A model generated the notes under the pieces. That model ran no database searches. It was given only the letters and a program-made list of their open reading frames with translations, and was not told the DNA's origin. Positions 56,101-64,000 of a DNA stretch of 64,000 bases are shown here, piece after piece. Location: assembly GCA_037349315.1 (NCBI GenBank), contig JBAIAC010000569.1:1-64000 (forward strand). The letters are read 5' to 3'. The first letter of the stretch is position 1, and each line of letters starts with the position of its first letter. This DNA is from Chelydra serpentina (Eukaryota; Chordata; Testudines; Chelydridae). The position numbers and the translations under genes are program-made.

Positions 56101-56550
56101 GGGAATCCCGTCCTCCCTCCCGCCCCATCCGTATCCCACCCCTCTGCATCAGGGTGGGGCCAGCACTCATCCCCTAAGACAAGACACTGACCCCACCCCC
56201 AACATGTGACTCCTCCCCCCTGGTGTGACTCCTCCCCCTCTGCAGTGAGCCCGCCCCCAGGGTGTGACTCCTCCCCCTCTGGCTGTGGCCTCGCCTTCTT
56301 TATGCCCAGGCTGTGGCCCCCTCCTTTCTGTTGTGACCCCGCCCACTCGGGTGTGCCCCCTCCCTGCCAGGCTGGGGCTCCTCCCCCTTCTCAGTGGCCC
56401 CCCCCTCAGCCCCATGAGCAGGCACCCCCTCCCACTGCTCAGCCATAGCTCTGCGCCCCCCTGGTTCCCCTCCCCGCTCATCGCCCCCTCCTCTCCCCCC
56501 AGGTGCTGACTGTGAAGATGCCCGTCCAGCCCCAGCTGGGGCCCCCCTGA
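50181..56550 (+). CDS. PIH1D1: PIH1 domain-containing protein 1, nine coding exons
   Basis: Subunit of the R2TP complex (RUVBL1/RUVBL2/RPAP3/PIH1D1), an HSP90 co-chaperone that assembles PIKKs, snoRNPs and RNA polymerase II. Its PIH-N domain binds phosphorylated DSDD/E motifs such as that in TELO2. Coding exons: 50,181-50,264; 50,827-50,893; 50,983-51,167; 51,694-51,755; 51,933-52,017; 53,519-53,614; 54,582-54,672; 55,903-56,046; 56,503-56,550. The coding start MASQTDTSLLSAELEEEEDE sits in an exon opening at 50,159, so exon 1 is untranslated. Recognisable blocks are QPQPGFCIKT, FRVPMSLGEPHAEL, GNGCTAYDVVINSGFF, EWRILKNRKFMGSIS and a C-terminal CS-type domain (LELGQDRVVLRGG). Two exons are one base short (near 51,059-51,064 and near 53,564). 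Restored, the protein is 287 residues (human 290). Confidence 0.95.
50265..50826. other. PIH1D1 intron, nothing further seen
   Basis: Unremarkable GC-rich intron between the first two coding exons. Confidence 0.5.
51360..51600. repeat. About 86-bp tandem repeat, 3 copies, with CTCTAGGGGGCGCC
   Basis: Three units of CTGTCCCCTCTAGGGGGCGC in PIH1D1. Same family as 43,560-43,990. Confidence 0.88.
52020..53440. repeat. 49-bp minisatellite in PIH1D1 intron, about 28 copies
   Basis: Unit GGGTCGGGAGTGAGGGGCAC, CGGCAGAGCTKGGGGGAGCC, CGGGGCTGC. It begins three bases after the donor of exon 51,933-52,017, so the donor context may itself be the progenitor unit. Long Pro/Ser frames on the minus strand are artefacts. 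Confidence 0.95.
53615..54581. other. PIH1D1 intron, no feature resolved
   Basis: No exon or recognised element between coding exons 53,519-53,614 and 54,582-54,672. Confidence 0.4.
54720..55870. repeat. 47-bp minisatellite with CTCF-like cores in PIH1D1 intron
   Basis: The left half has units around CCCAGCAGGGGGCGCTGGAG. The right half has a homogeneous unit CTGCAGGGGGCGCTGTGGGA followed by CGGGATACTGGCCGTGGGGC and GGGTCT. Roughly 20 AGGGGGCGCTG cores lie on the plus strand. It ends about 30 bases before the acceptor of exon 55,903-56,046. Confidence 0.92.
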
Positions 56551-56679
56551 GCAGACCCCCCCCCCTCTGCCCGCAGGAGAGAATCCAGGATCCGGAGTGG
56601 GGGGCCCCCCACCAGACCAAGGGGGAGCCGGCATCTGGGGGGTTGGGGCTGTGATGCCCAGCAGAAATGGGTGGAGAGA

Positions 56680-56950
56680 GAAAACCAGGACTCCTGGGTT
56701 CTTTCCCTGGCTCTGGGAGGGGAGAAGGGTTAAGTGGTTAGAGCAGGGGGGCGGGACTGGCAGCCAGGACTCCTGGGTTCTTTCCCTGGCTCTGGGAAGG
56801 GAGAAGGGTTAAGTGGTTAGAGCAGGGGGGCGGGACTGGCAGCCAGGACTCCTGGGTTCTTTCCCTGGCTCTGGGAAGGCAGTGGAGTCTAGTATTTAGA
56901 ACAGCGGGTTCTGGGCCGGGAGCCATGACTCCTGGGTTCTTCTTTCCAGC
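56680..56950 (+). repeat. SINE-head tandem array in the PIH1D1 3' UTR, 3-4 copies
   Basis: CCAGGACTCCTGGGTTCTTTCC units with TTAAGTGGTTAGAGC. They are transcribed in the sense orientation within the predicted 3' UTR. Confidence 0.85.
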
Positions 56951-57082
56951 TCTTGCTCCTGGCCTGCCTAGAGCTCCGCTCGCCGTGGGGGCGCCGGGAC
57001 CCTGGCATGGGGACGGGGTAGGGGGCAGCTGGCTTGTCGGGGGGGCTGGCTCATGCCATGTCAAATCTGCACCCGAAGGAGC

Positions 57083-57088
57083 AATAAA
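57083..57088 (+). terminator. PIH1D1 poly(A) signal AATAAA
   Basis: AATAAA 533 bases after the PIH1D1 stop codon (56,548-56,550), the first good signal downstream. Confidence 0.7.
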
Positions 57089-57409
57089 CGGTGGGACGGA
57101 AACGGCGTCGTCCGTCTGTGCCCGGCTGCCCCTCCCTCGGGGGGTGGGGGCAGGAGCACCTGCTGGGGGAGCAGTACCCGGCCTTGCCCAGCTGGGGGCG
57201 CTGGCTGGACGCAGTATGCCCGTCTCCAGCTCTTATTTCCGTCCCCGGCCGGTTTTCTCTCTCTCCGTCCCTCCCTCCCCCGGTCTGCTCTGCCCTGCCA
57301 GCTCCTCCTTCCCCGCTGTTCTCACCTCCCTCCTTCCCCTCCTACAGCCTGTTCTCCCCCCTCCGCCGCCCCCCAGCCATCTGCCAGCCCCAGGGCGGGG
57401 CCTTTTCCC

Positions 57410-57870
57410 TCCAGCGGGGACTGGCTGGCACAGGGGGGGTGGGGAATGGGGCCTGGGGCCTGTCCCCTCTAGGGGGCGCCGGCTCTCATCCGGCCCCAGG
57501 ACGGGGACTGGCTGGCTCATGGGGGCAGGGAATGGGGCACGCAGCCTCTCCCCTCTGTGGGGCGCTGGCTCCCATCCGGCACCAGGACGGGGACTGGCTG
57601 GCTCAGGGGTGGGGAATGGGGCACGCATCCTCTCCCCTCTATGGGGCGCTGGCTCCCATCCGGCACCAGGACGGGGACTGGCTGGCTCATGGGGGCAGGG
57701 AATGGGGCACGCAGCCTCTCCCCTCTATGGGGCGCTGGCTCCCATCCGGCACCAGGACGGGGACTGGCCGGCTCAGGGGTGGGGAATGGGGCACGCATCC
57801 TCTCCCCTCTATGGGGCGCTGGCTCCCATCCGGCACCAGGACGGGGACTGGCTGGCTCAGGGGGGCAGGG
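57410..57870. repeat. About 86-bp tandem repeat, 5-6 copies, between PIH1D1 and SLC17A7
   Basis: Unit GGGGACTGGCTGGCTCATGG, GGCAGGGAATGGGGCACGC, CTCTATGGGGCGCTGGCTCC. The first copy has CTAGGGGGCGCCGG; later copies read CTATGGGGCGCTGG. Confidence 0.9.
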
Positions 57871-58164
57871 AATAGGGTCTTTGCCCTCGAAGGGGCGGAC
57901 CTGCAGCCCTTCCCTGAGGCCAATGAAGGCCTCACTGCCGTCCTAGGGGGTGTCCTTGGCACCACCACCCCCGACCACCCTGGAAAATCAGCCTGGGGGG
58001 CCCCAAGCCCATTCCTCTCTCTTTTCCCCCACACCCTGTCCCCACTTTTTCCTTTGTGCATATATTTGCATATCATTATCCCACCCACCCATCCAATCTG
58101 GTGCTGGGAAGTTTCCATTGCTCCTGGAATGTGATTCTCACTGGTGGGCGGCGGGCGGGCGGGC

Positions 58165-58960
58165 AGGACTCCTGGGTTCTCTCTCCGGCTCTGGGAGGGG
58201 AGTGGGGTCTACTGGTTAGAGCAGCGGGGGCTGGGAGCCAGGACTCCTGGGTTCTCTCCCCGGCTCTGGGAGGGGAGTGGGGTCTGCTGGGTTGTGGGGG
58301 CCCCAGATTTGCTCAAGGCTGCCAGCTGCTCCCCCCTCACCCGCCAAGAGGGGGCCTGTGCCCTGAGAAGCTCGTACCATCTGTCTCCCACTGGGGCAGC
58401 GTCCCCCCCCACACACACCTTGGTCTGGGCAGCTGCCTCCCGGCCGGCTGGGGCTGCCGACAGCTGGCAACTCCGGGGCCCAGGGGAGGGCGAGCTCAGA
58501 GCTGGCCAAGACCACGGCCTTGGGAGGGGAGCAGGGTCCAGTGGTTGGAGCAGGGGGGGCTGGGAGCCAGGACTCCTGGGTTCTCTCCCTGGCTCCAGGG
58601 AGGGGATCGGCTGCGGAGGTTTAGAGTCCGGGAAAGAACCCAGGAGTCCTGGGTTCTCTCCCCGGCTCCAGGGAAGGGAGTGGGGTCTAGTGGTTAGAGC
58701 AGGGGGGGCTGGGAGCCAGGACTCCTGGGTTCTCTCCCCGGCTCCAGGGAAGGGAGTGGGGTCTAGTGGTTAGAGCAGGGTGGGCTGGGAGCCAGGACTC
58801 CTGGGTTCTCCCCCCAGCTCCAGGAAAGGGAGTGGGGTCTAGTGGTTAGAGCAGGGGGGGCTGTGAGCCAGGACTCCTGGGTTCTCCCCCTGGCTCCAGG
58901 GAGGGGATCGGCTGTGGAGGTTTAGAGTCCGGGAAAGAACCCAGGAGTCCTGGCTCCCAG
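58165..58960 (+). repeat. SINE-head arrays upstream of SLC17A7
   Basis: Two copies at 58,165-58,280 and five or six at 58,545-58,960, separated by unique sequence. The last copy is followed by a reverse-oriented head. Confidence 0.85.
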
Positions 58961-59139
58961 CCCCCACTTCCTCCCTTGTCCACCACGGGCTCTCCACTTC
59001 AGCGCTGTCCCTGGTGCTGCTCCCGGCCCCTCCCCGTGGCCTCGTGGCTGGTCCGCCTGGGGGGGGGGGGGGGGGGCAGAGCCGGCGGCAGCATCCCACG
59101 CAGGATCGCCTGGATTGAGAGCCAGTGACGCGGGAGGCT

Positions 59140-59422
59140 CAACGTGGGGGGGGGGGGAGCAGCAGCTGGGGCTGGGACAGATCGGTCCTGGGCAGCCGGC
59201 GGCTGAGAGCTCCCGCGGTCGGAGCCAGGGCCGGGCAGAGAGAGCGAGAGAGGAGCGAAGAAGGGAGGCAGCGAAGGAGAGAAGGGAACGAGAGAGAAGA
59301 GCGAAGAAGGAAGGAAGCCGAGGAGGGAGGAAGGAAGGAAAGAGAGAAACCGGACCCCCCCCCGGCCCGGTGCCGGTGCCGCAGGCCAGGGGATGCTGCT
59401 GTGACCCGGTCCCCTCGGCGCC
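59140..59422 (+). promoter_or_regulatory. Predicted 5' UTR and proximal promoter of SLC17A7
   Basis: A purine-rich GAGAGAGCGAGAGAGGAGCG tract (59,235-59,345) directly precedes the SLC17A7 start codon. The transcription start is not defined by sequence alone. Confidence 0.4.
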
Positions 59423-59484
59423 ATGCAGTTCAACAAGGAGCAATTCCAGAAGTTGGCCGGGAAGACGCTGGGCCAGGTGCACAG
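59423..59484 (+). CDS. SLC17A7: Vesicular glutamate transporter 1, first coding exon (partial gene)
   Basis: VGLUT1 loads glutamate into synaptic vesicles of excitatory neurons (SLC17 family, 12 membrane segments, cytosolic N-terminus). This exon encodes 20 residues plus two bases: MQFNKEQFQKLAGKTLGQVH then R across a GT donor at 59,485. The pattern M-x-F-x-x-E-x-F-x-KLAG-x-x-LG-x-x-HR matches the VGLUT1 N-terminus. The gene lies next to PIH1D1 in the same orientation, as in human. Exon 2 was not found before the window end, so intron 1 exceeds 4.5 kb. SLC17A6 (VGLUT2) is a less likely alternative. Confidence 0.88.
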
Positions 59485-59679
59485 GTGAGGAGTGGGGAAC
59501 GGGGATTGGGGGGGGGGGGGGGCTGTCAGGATTGGGGCCCCTGTGGGGCTGGGATTGGGGCCCTGGTCCCTGCTTGGCCGGGGGAGGGTTGGGTGGACGG
59601 TGGCCAGTGGGTGGCGTGTTACTGCTTGACCCGGGCTGGGTTACGAGCCCTGACCCTCTGAGTCTTTGCCTGCCTGCCC

Positions 59680-60230
59680 CCCAGATCCACCCCCTCTCCC
59701 TTCCCTTTGCCCCCCAGATCCCCCCAGATCCACCCCTCTCCCTGAGCCCCCTGCCCCCCCGATCCACCCCCTCTCCTTTCCCTTTGCCCCCCTGATCCAC
59801 CCCCTCCCTCACCCCCCTGCACCCCACATTCACCCCCTGCCCCCCAGATCCACCCCCTCTCCCTTCCATTTGCCCCCATTCACCCCCCTACCCCCCAGAT
59901 CCTCCCCCTCTCCTTTCCCTTTTCTCCCCAGATCCACCCCCTCCCTGAGCCCCCTTCCCCCCAGATTCACCCCCTCTCCCTTCCTCCTGTCCCCCACATT
60001 CACCCCACATTTACCTCTCCCTCACCCCCTGCCCCCCACATTCACCCCTCTCCCTCAGCCCCCTGCCCCGCAGATCCACCTCTTTTTTCTCAGCCGCCCC
60101 CTCACCATTTCCTTCCCTCAAACCCTGAATTCAGCCCCCACCCAGATTTACCCCATTTCTCAGCCCCCCACGCTCACCCCCTGGATTCAGCCCCCCCCAC
60201 ACACTCCCACTTCCCCACCTGCTTCCCCCC
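59680..60230. repeat. Pyrimidine-rich imperfect tandem repeat, SLC17A7 intron 1
   Basis: Irregular units around CAGATCCACCCCCTCTCCCTT, about 30 bases, with a C-run/CA tract at the end (60,220-60,260). Confidence 0.8.
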
Positions 60231-60261
60231 CCCCCCCCCACACACACACACTCCCCTCCCT

Positions 60262-61800
60262 TCCCAAACCCCGCCTTGATGCCCAGGGCCAGATGCCAGC
60301 CCCCCCCCCCAAACATATCTCTCTGGGGTGCAGGGGCTGGCAATTCCCTTGGGGGTACGCCCCAGATCTGCCTTGGGAAGCGTCTCCCTCCCCACCCGCC
60401 CTTCCTGGGGCGGATGCGATGGAGAGATATTTGCTTTCTATTTATAACCTTCATGCATTCATCCCCCCCACCCCCTCGGCCCTCTCTAATCCCCCCGCTG
60501 TGGCCTTTACACACCGGCCAGGTTCTGTATTTCTGCAACTCGGTGCAATTTTCCCACCCCCCGACTCCCTTGGCTCGGTTTGAACCCTTCTGTGGGTCTG
60601 GCAGGGGAGATGGGGGGGGGGCGGGAACAGCCCATTGGGCTGGGGGACCTCGGGGGTGGTTGCGATGAGTGTGGAGGGGCTCACAAAATGGGGGGGGGGG
60701 GTCGCCCTGCAAGTCGGGGGGAGCGGGGGAATACAAATACATGTGAGAATAATATTGCAGGAGTTTCCGGGATGGGGCCTGGCATGGGTCCCTGCTGCCC
60801 CCTGCTGGCGGGGATGGGCCCTGCGCTGTGTCGAGCGTGTGCATGTGGGTATCTCGGGCCGGGGTGGTGGGAGGGGGAGGACATGCCGTGCTGGGGGGTT
60901 GAACGTAAGCCATGAATTCCCGCCTCGGGCCCCATGCCTGGCCCATAGCCGCCCGGCGCTGCCGCACCCCGGGGGAGGCGGATCGATGCGGAGCTGGGAC
61001 ATTGTGCGGCTCGCAAACCGCCGAGCGAGCAAAACAAGCCCCGGCCCTGGCGCGGAGAAGGACCCCGGTGCCCTTACATAACTGGCCCGGATTCCGGCGG
61101 AGCGGGTCCCGCCAGGGCCCAACCTCATGAAATATGTACCAGGTTTCTAAAAGCATCCCGCGCGGTGTATTTATACCGCCAGCGAGAAACCCCGCGTGAG
61201 AGGCTCCGGCCAGGAGCTGTGCCACGCAGGAGGTGATTAGATCGAAGGCCTCGGTGTGTGTCAGAACCGTGTCTGTGCGTATAATATAGAGACGCACTTA
61301 GATATCTAATACACTGGGTGTGTATTGTATCATCATCCCATCTGTGCGCTTGTCGGTGTGTTACGTACAATATAATATACACACACAGCTGGGATGATAC
61401 GCATTTCATATCTAGCTACACCTACTTCTGCGCAAATACACAGAGATCTGCATGTAATAAACCCCAAGTGTATGGGTGTGTTTGTAATATATATGCACAA
61501 ACACACACAGATTTGGTGTTGTATCCTATATGAACACACGTAATAACGATGCAATAAACGCATAAATAGATACGCCCGTGTGTATATATGGACACCTTCC
61601 CGGGTGTGTGTCTATAAATTGGATATGGAAGCGGAGGACGGGCAGGGACCTCATGGGGGCGTCTCATCCAGGCCCCTGCACTCACGGCAGGACTAAGGAT
61701 TCTCTAGACCAGTGGGTCGTGGCGGCTCCGGTCAGCACCGCCGGCCGGGCCGGTAAAAGTCCCGCCGGCGGTGCTGCCCGTTCTGACGCCGCACTGCGCC
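60262..61800. other. SLC17A7 intron 1, no gene seen
   Basis: Mixed sequence. Around 61,260-61,640 it is AT-rich with TG-alternating tracts. No exon 2 candidate or RNA gene. Confidence 0.4.
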
Positions 61801-61809
61801 CCGGAAGTG

Positions 61810-62270
61810 CCCAGCTGCGGGTCCGGCTCCTAGGCGGAGGGGAGGGGCTCCGCGCGCTGCCCCCGTCCCGAGCGCCGGCTCCGCGCTCCCATTGGCCGGT
61901 TGGGAGCTGGGGGGGCCAGTGTCTGGGGGCGAGAGCTGCTTGTGTGTCTCCGCCTAGGAGCTGGACCCGCTGCTGGGCACTTCCGGGGCGCAGCACGGTC
62001 CGCGGTGCCGGGACAGGCGGGAAGCTGCCTTAGGCCCCCCCCCCCCCCCCCCGCCCCCACGCACCGCTGACCGGGAGCGGCCTGACGTAAGCCCGTGCCC
62101 CAATCCCCTGCCCCAGACCTGAGACTCCCCCAAACCCGGAGCCCACTCCTGCACCTCAAACCCCTCATCCCTGACCCCCTTCTGCACCCCAACCCCCAGC
62201 CCTGAGCCCCCCAAACCCGGACACCCTTCCTGCATCTCAAACCCCTCATCCCTGACCCCCTTCCGCTCCC
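61810..62270 (+). mobile_element. GC-rich dispersed repeat, second copy
   Basis: Shares GGTCCGGCTCCTAGGCGG and the following C-rich ACCCCTCATCCCTGACCCC region with 35,630-36,313. It also holds an inverted segment (CTCCGCCTAGGAGCTGGACC) around 61,955. Confidence 0.5.
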
Positions 62271-62589
62271 CCAGGAGCTCCGGGGCAGAGGCGGGGTCCC
62301 CGCGGCTCCTGTCCCTTTCTCCAACGCCCCGCCCGCCTCTGGCGTCACCAGCAAAGCAGGCAGGGGCCTGGCCGAGTCGCCTCCGGGCCCGGGCTCGCTC
62401 GGGAGCACGTGCACCAGCGGGCGTGGATACGCTCGCACGGCGGCATCGCTGACTTGGCACCCTCGACGGGGGGGCGTTTCCTCGCCCTGGTTTAGAAGGA
62501 GTGTGTCCAGTGACTGGCGGGGCGGGGGGGACAAGATCTCCATCTGCTGTCTGCCATTTATCCCGATTCCTCCTCCCTTCCCCATCCAT

Positions 62590-62945
62590 CAATCTATCCC
62601 TGCATATCCCCCCTCTATCTATCTATCTATTCATCCATCCCCCCCTCTATCTATCTATTCATCCATCCCCCCCTCTATCTATCTATTCATCCATCCCCCC
62701 CTCTATCTATCTATTCATCCATCCCCCCCTCTATCTATCTATCCATCCATCCCCCCCTCTATCTATCTATCCATCCATCCCCCCCTCTATCTATCCATCC
62801 ATCCCCATCCCCCGTCTATCTATCTATTCATCCATCCCCCCTCTATCTATCCATCTATCTCCCTCCACTCCCTCTATCTATCCCCATCTTTCTGTCTATC
62901 CATCCACACCCTCTATCCATCCACCCCCTCTATCTCTCTCGCTAT
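62590..62945. repeat. CTAT/CATC micro- and minisatellite
   Basis: Units of CTATCTATCTATTCATCCAT with CCCCCCT spacers of about 30 bases, ending in short CACACA tracts (62,950-62,967). Confidence 0.95.
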
Positions 62946-62969
62946 CTGTTTCACACACACACACACTAT

Positions 62970-63700
62970 TTGTGCGACAAGGTGTTTGGGTTGTTTGCCA
63001 ACAGCCGACACCTTTCAGGGTCACGGGAGGCCAGCGCAAAGTCGAAAGGCCGTTCGATATTTTCCCCTTCACTGCTGTGAACTAGACAGCTGGGCCCGGG
63101 CTAATCCTCCCGCCCGGCTCCCAACGTGAAATTGCTTCTTGTCGTGTGCCAAGGCTGGATCCTGTGTGCGCCTGTGTCCCAGCTTCCCCCTGCTTGAGCG
63201 GATGAGTCCTTGTGTGTGTGTGAGAGAGAGAAATTGGGCGCAAAATTCCCAAGGGATTTAGGCACTGAAAGGTGCAGAGAGAGGCACCCCGGGGTTTCGA
63301 CAGCGCCTCGGTGACTGGTGTCCTGGGATTTTGTGAAAATGTCAGCTTCTATTTTTAAAAAAAAATTAATTATTTTAAGTTCTCGCGATTGGGGAGAAAA
63401 GCTTAAAAACCTGATTCCCCCGCCTCCCCCCCCAGCTACCCTGGCATAGGTGAGCACAGTGGGAGACCCGGGTATGGGAGGTGGCAGGAATGGGAGGGCG
63501 CATACAGTCCCTGGCATGGGGGACAATCGGGGGTTGTAGGGAATCCCTGGGAGCGAAGTGGGGCACCCAGGGAGTTGGCGGGGTGTGTGTGTGTGGGGGG
63601 GGAATGGAAGTTTTCAAGGAGTTCCTGGTCTGGTCCACCTGACCCCCAAGTGTGCGTGGGGGAGACAGTGTTGCTCCCCTAGGTCTGCTATTTCCCTTGA
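62970..63700. other. SLC17A7 intron 1, no feature resolved
   Basis: No exon or named element supported. Confidence 0.4.
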
Positions 63701-63705
63701 CGCAT

Positions 63706-63895
63706 GGCAGGACCGCCCAGGGGTTAGGACCCGGCCTAGGACAAGGCAAACCTGGTTCGAGCCTGTACCCTGCCACAGTCTCCCCGGGTGACCCGGGTTC
63801 AGTCACTTAGCCCATGCTACCGGGGGAGGGGGGGCTAATAGCCTGGCCCTGCGGGGGGTAAATAGAGGGCGTGAGGCGCCCAGACGCCAGGACAG
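63706..63895 (+). mobile_element. MIR-like SINE with tRNA head
   Basis: GGTTAGGACCCGGCCTAGGA (A-box side), CCTGGTTCGAGCCTGTACC (B box), then TCAGTCACTTAGCC and GTGAGGCGCCCAGA, in MIR order. This copy retains a canonical GGTTCGAGCC B box. Confidence 0.7.
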
Positions 63896-64000
63896 GAGTC
63901 AGGTGGGTAACCCGGGTAGACTTGAGCAAATTGTCTCTGGAGGGAACTTGAAAACCTGCCTCCTATGTTCAACTGTTAACACCCCAGGCTGTGAAAACGA

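Noticed and set aside
54592..56177. ORFs of over 400 codons across the PIH1D1 intron
   Set aside because: Artefacts of the 47-bp repeat. The true exons 54,582-54,672 and 55,903-56,046 are embedded at the ends.
59485..64000. SLC17A7 exon 2
   Set aside because: No splice-bounded segment encoding the expected membrane-proximal region was seen. It is assumed to lie beyond the window.

Overview
The window is vertebrate nuclear DNA, not prokaryotic. Exons with GT/AG introns encode ALDH16A1, PIH1D1 and the start of SLC17A7 (VGLUT1), and there are three FUT2-like alpha-1,2-fucosyltransferase copies. CR1-type LINE, MIR-like SINE and several LTR families look like those common in turtles, and the DNA is GC-rich and packed with minisatellites. 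I infer a sauropsid, most likely a turtle, and possibly a microchromosome. The species is not determined.

Layout. 1-28,700: a triplicated 'U' unit, each copy carrying one FUT2-like gene with a single coding exon. U-A (about 1-4,716) is inverted. U-B (about 6,262-10,968) and U-C (about 23,990-28,000) are direct. A second block X (4,717-5,570 and 10,969-11,826) flanks U-A and U-B. Only the U-C copy is open from start to stop; A has one frameshift and B has two plus a damaged donor-binding motif. Between X2 and U-C lies a GC-rich VNTR with CTCF-like motifs, split by one endogenous retrovirus (13,960-23,657, minus strand, 4-bp target duplication CAGC). Both of its LTRs carry a 45-bp minisatellite, with about 55 copies in the 5' LTR and about 12 in the 3' LTR. 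28,700-31,000: repeats, including a solo LTR and a SINE-head tandem array.

31,035-48,694: ALDH16A1 on the minus strand, 17 coding exons, about 825 codons. 48,750-49,100: a head-to-head promoter crowded with ETS motifs. 50,181-57,105: PIH1D1 on the plus strand, the R2TP/HSP90 co-chaperone subunit, with nine coding exons. 59,423-end: SLC17A7 first coding exon and the start of a large intron 1. The order ALDH16A1-PIH1D1-SLC17A7, with the first two divergent, matches human 19q13.33 in mirror orientation. FUT2 is also on that human chromosome arm.

Three features dominate. (1) Nearly every intron holds its own minisatellite, and three arrays repeat a sequence close to the CTCF core. (2) A roughly 73-bp tRNA-like SINE head is tandemly amplified at more than a dozen places. 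(3) Six coding exons of ALDH16A1 and PIH1D1 each lack one base, mostly in C or G runs, which points to assembly error rather than gene death.
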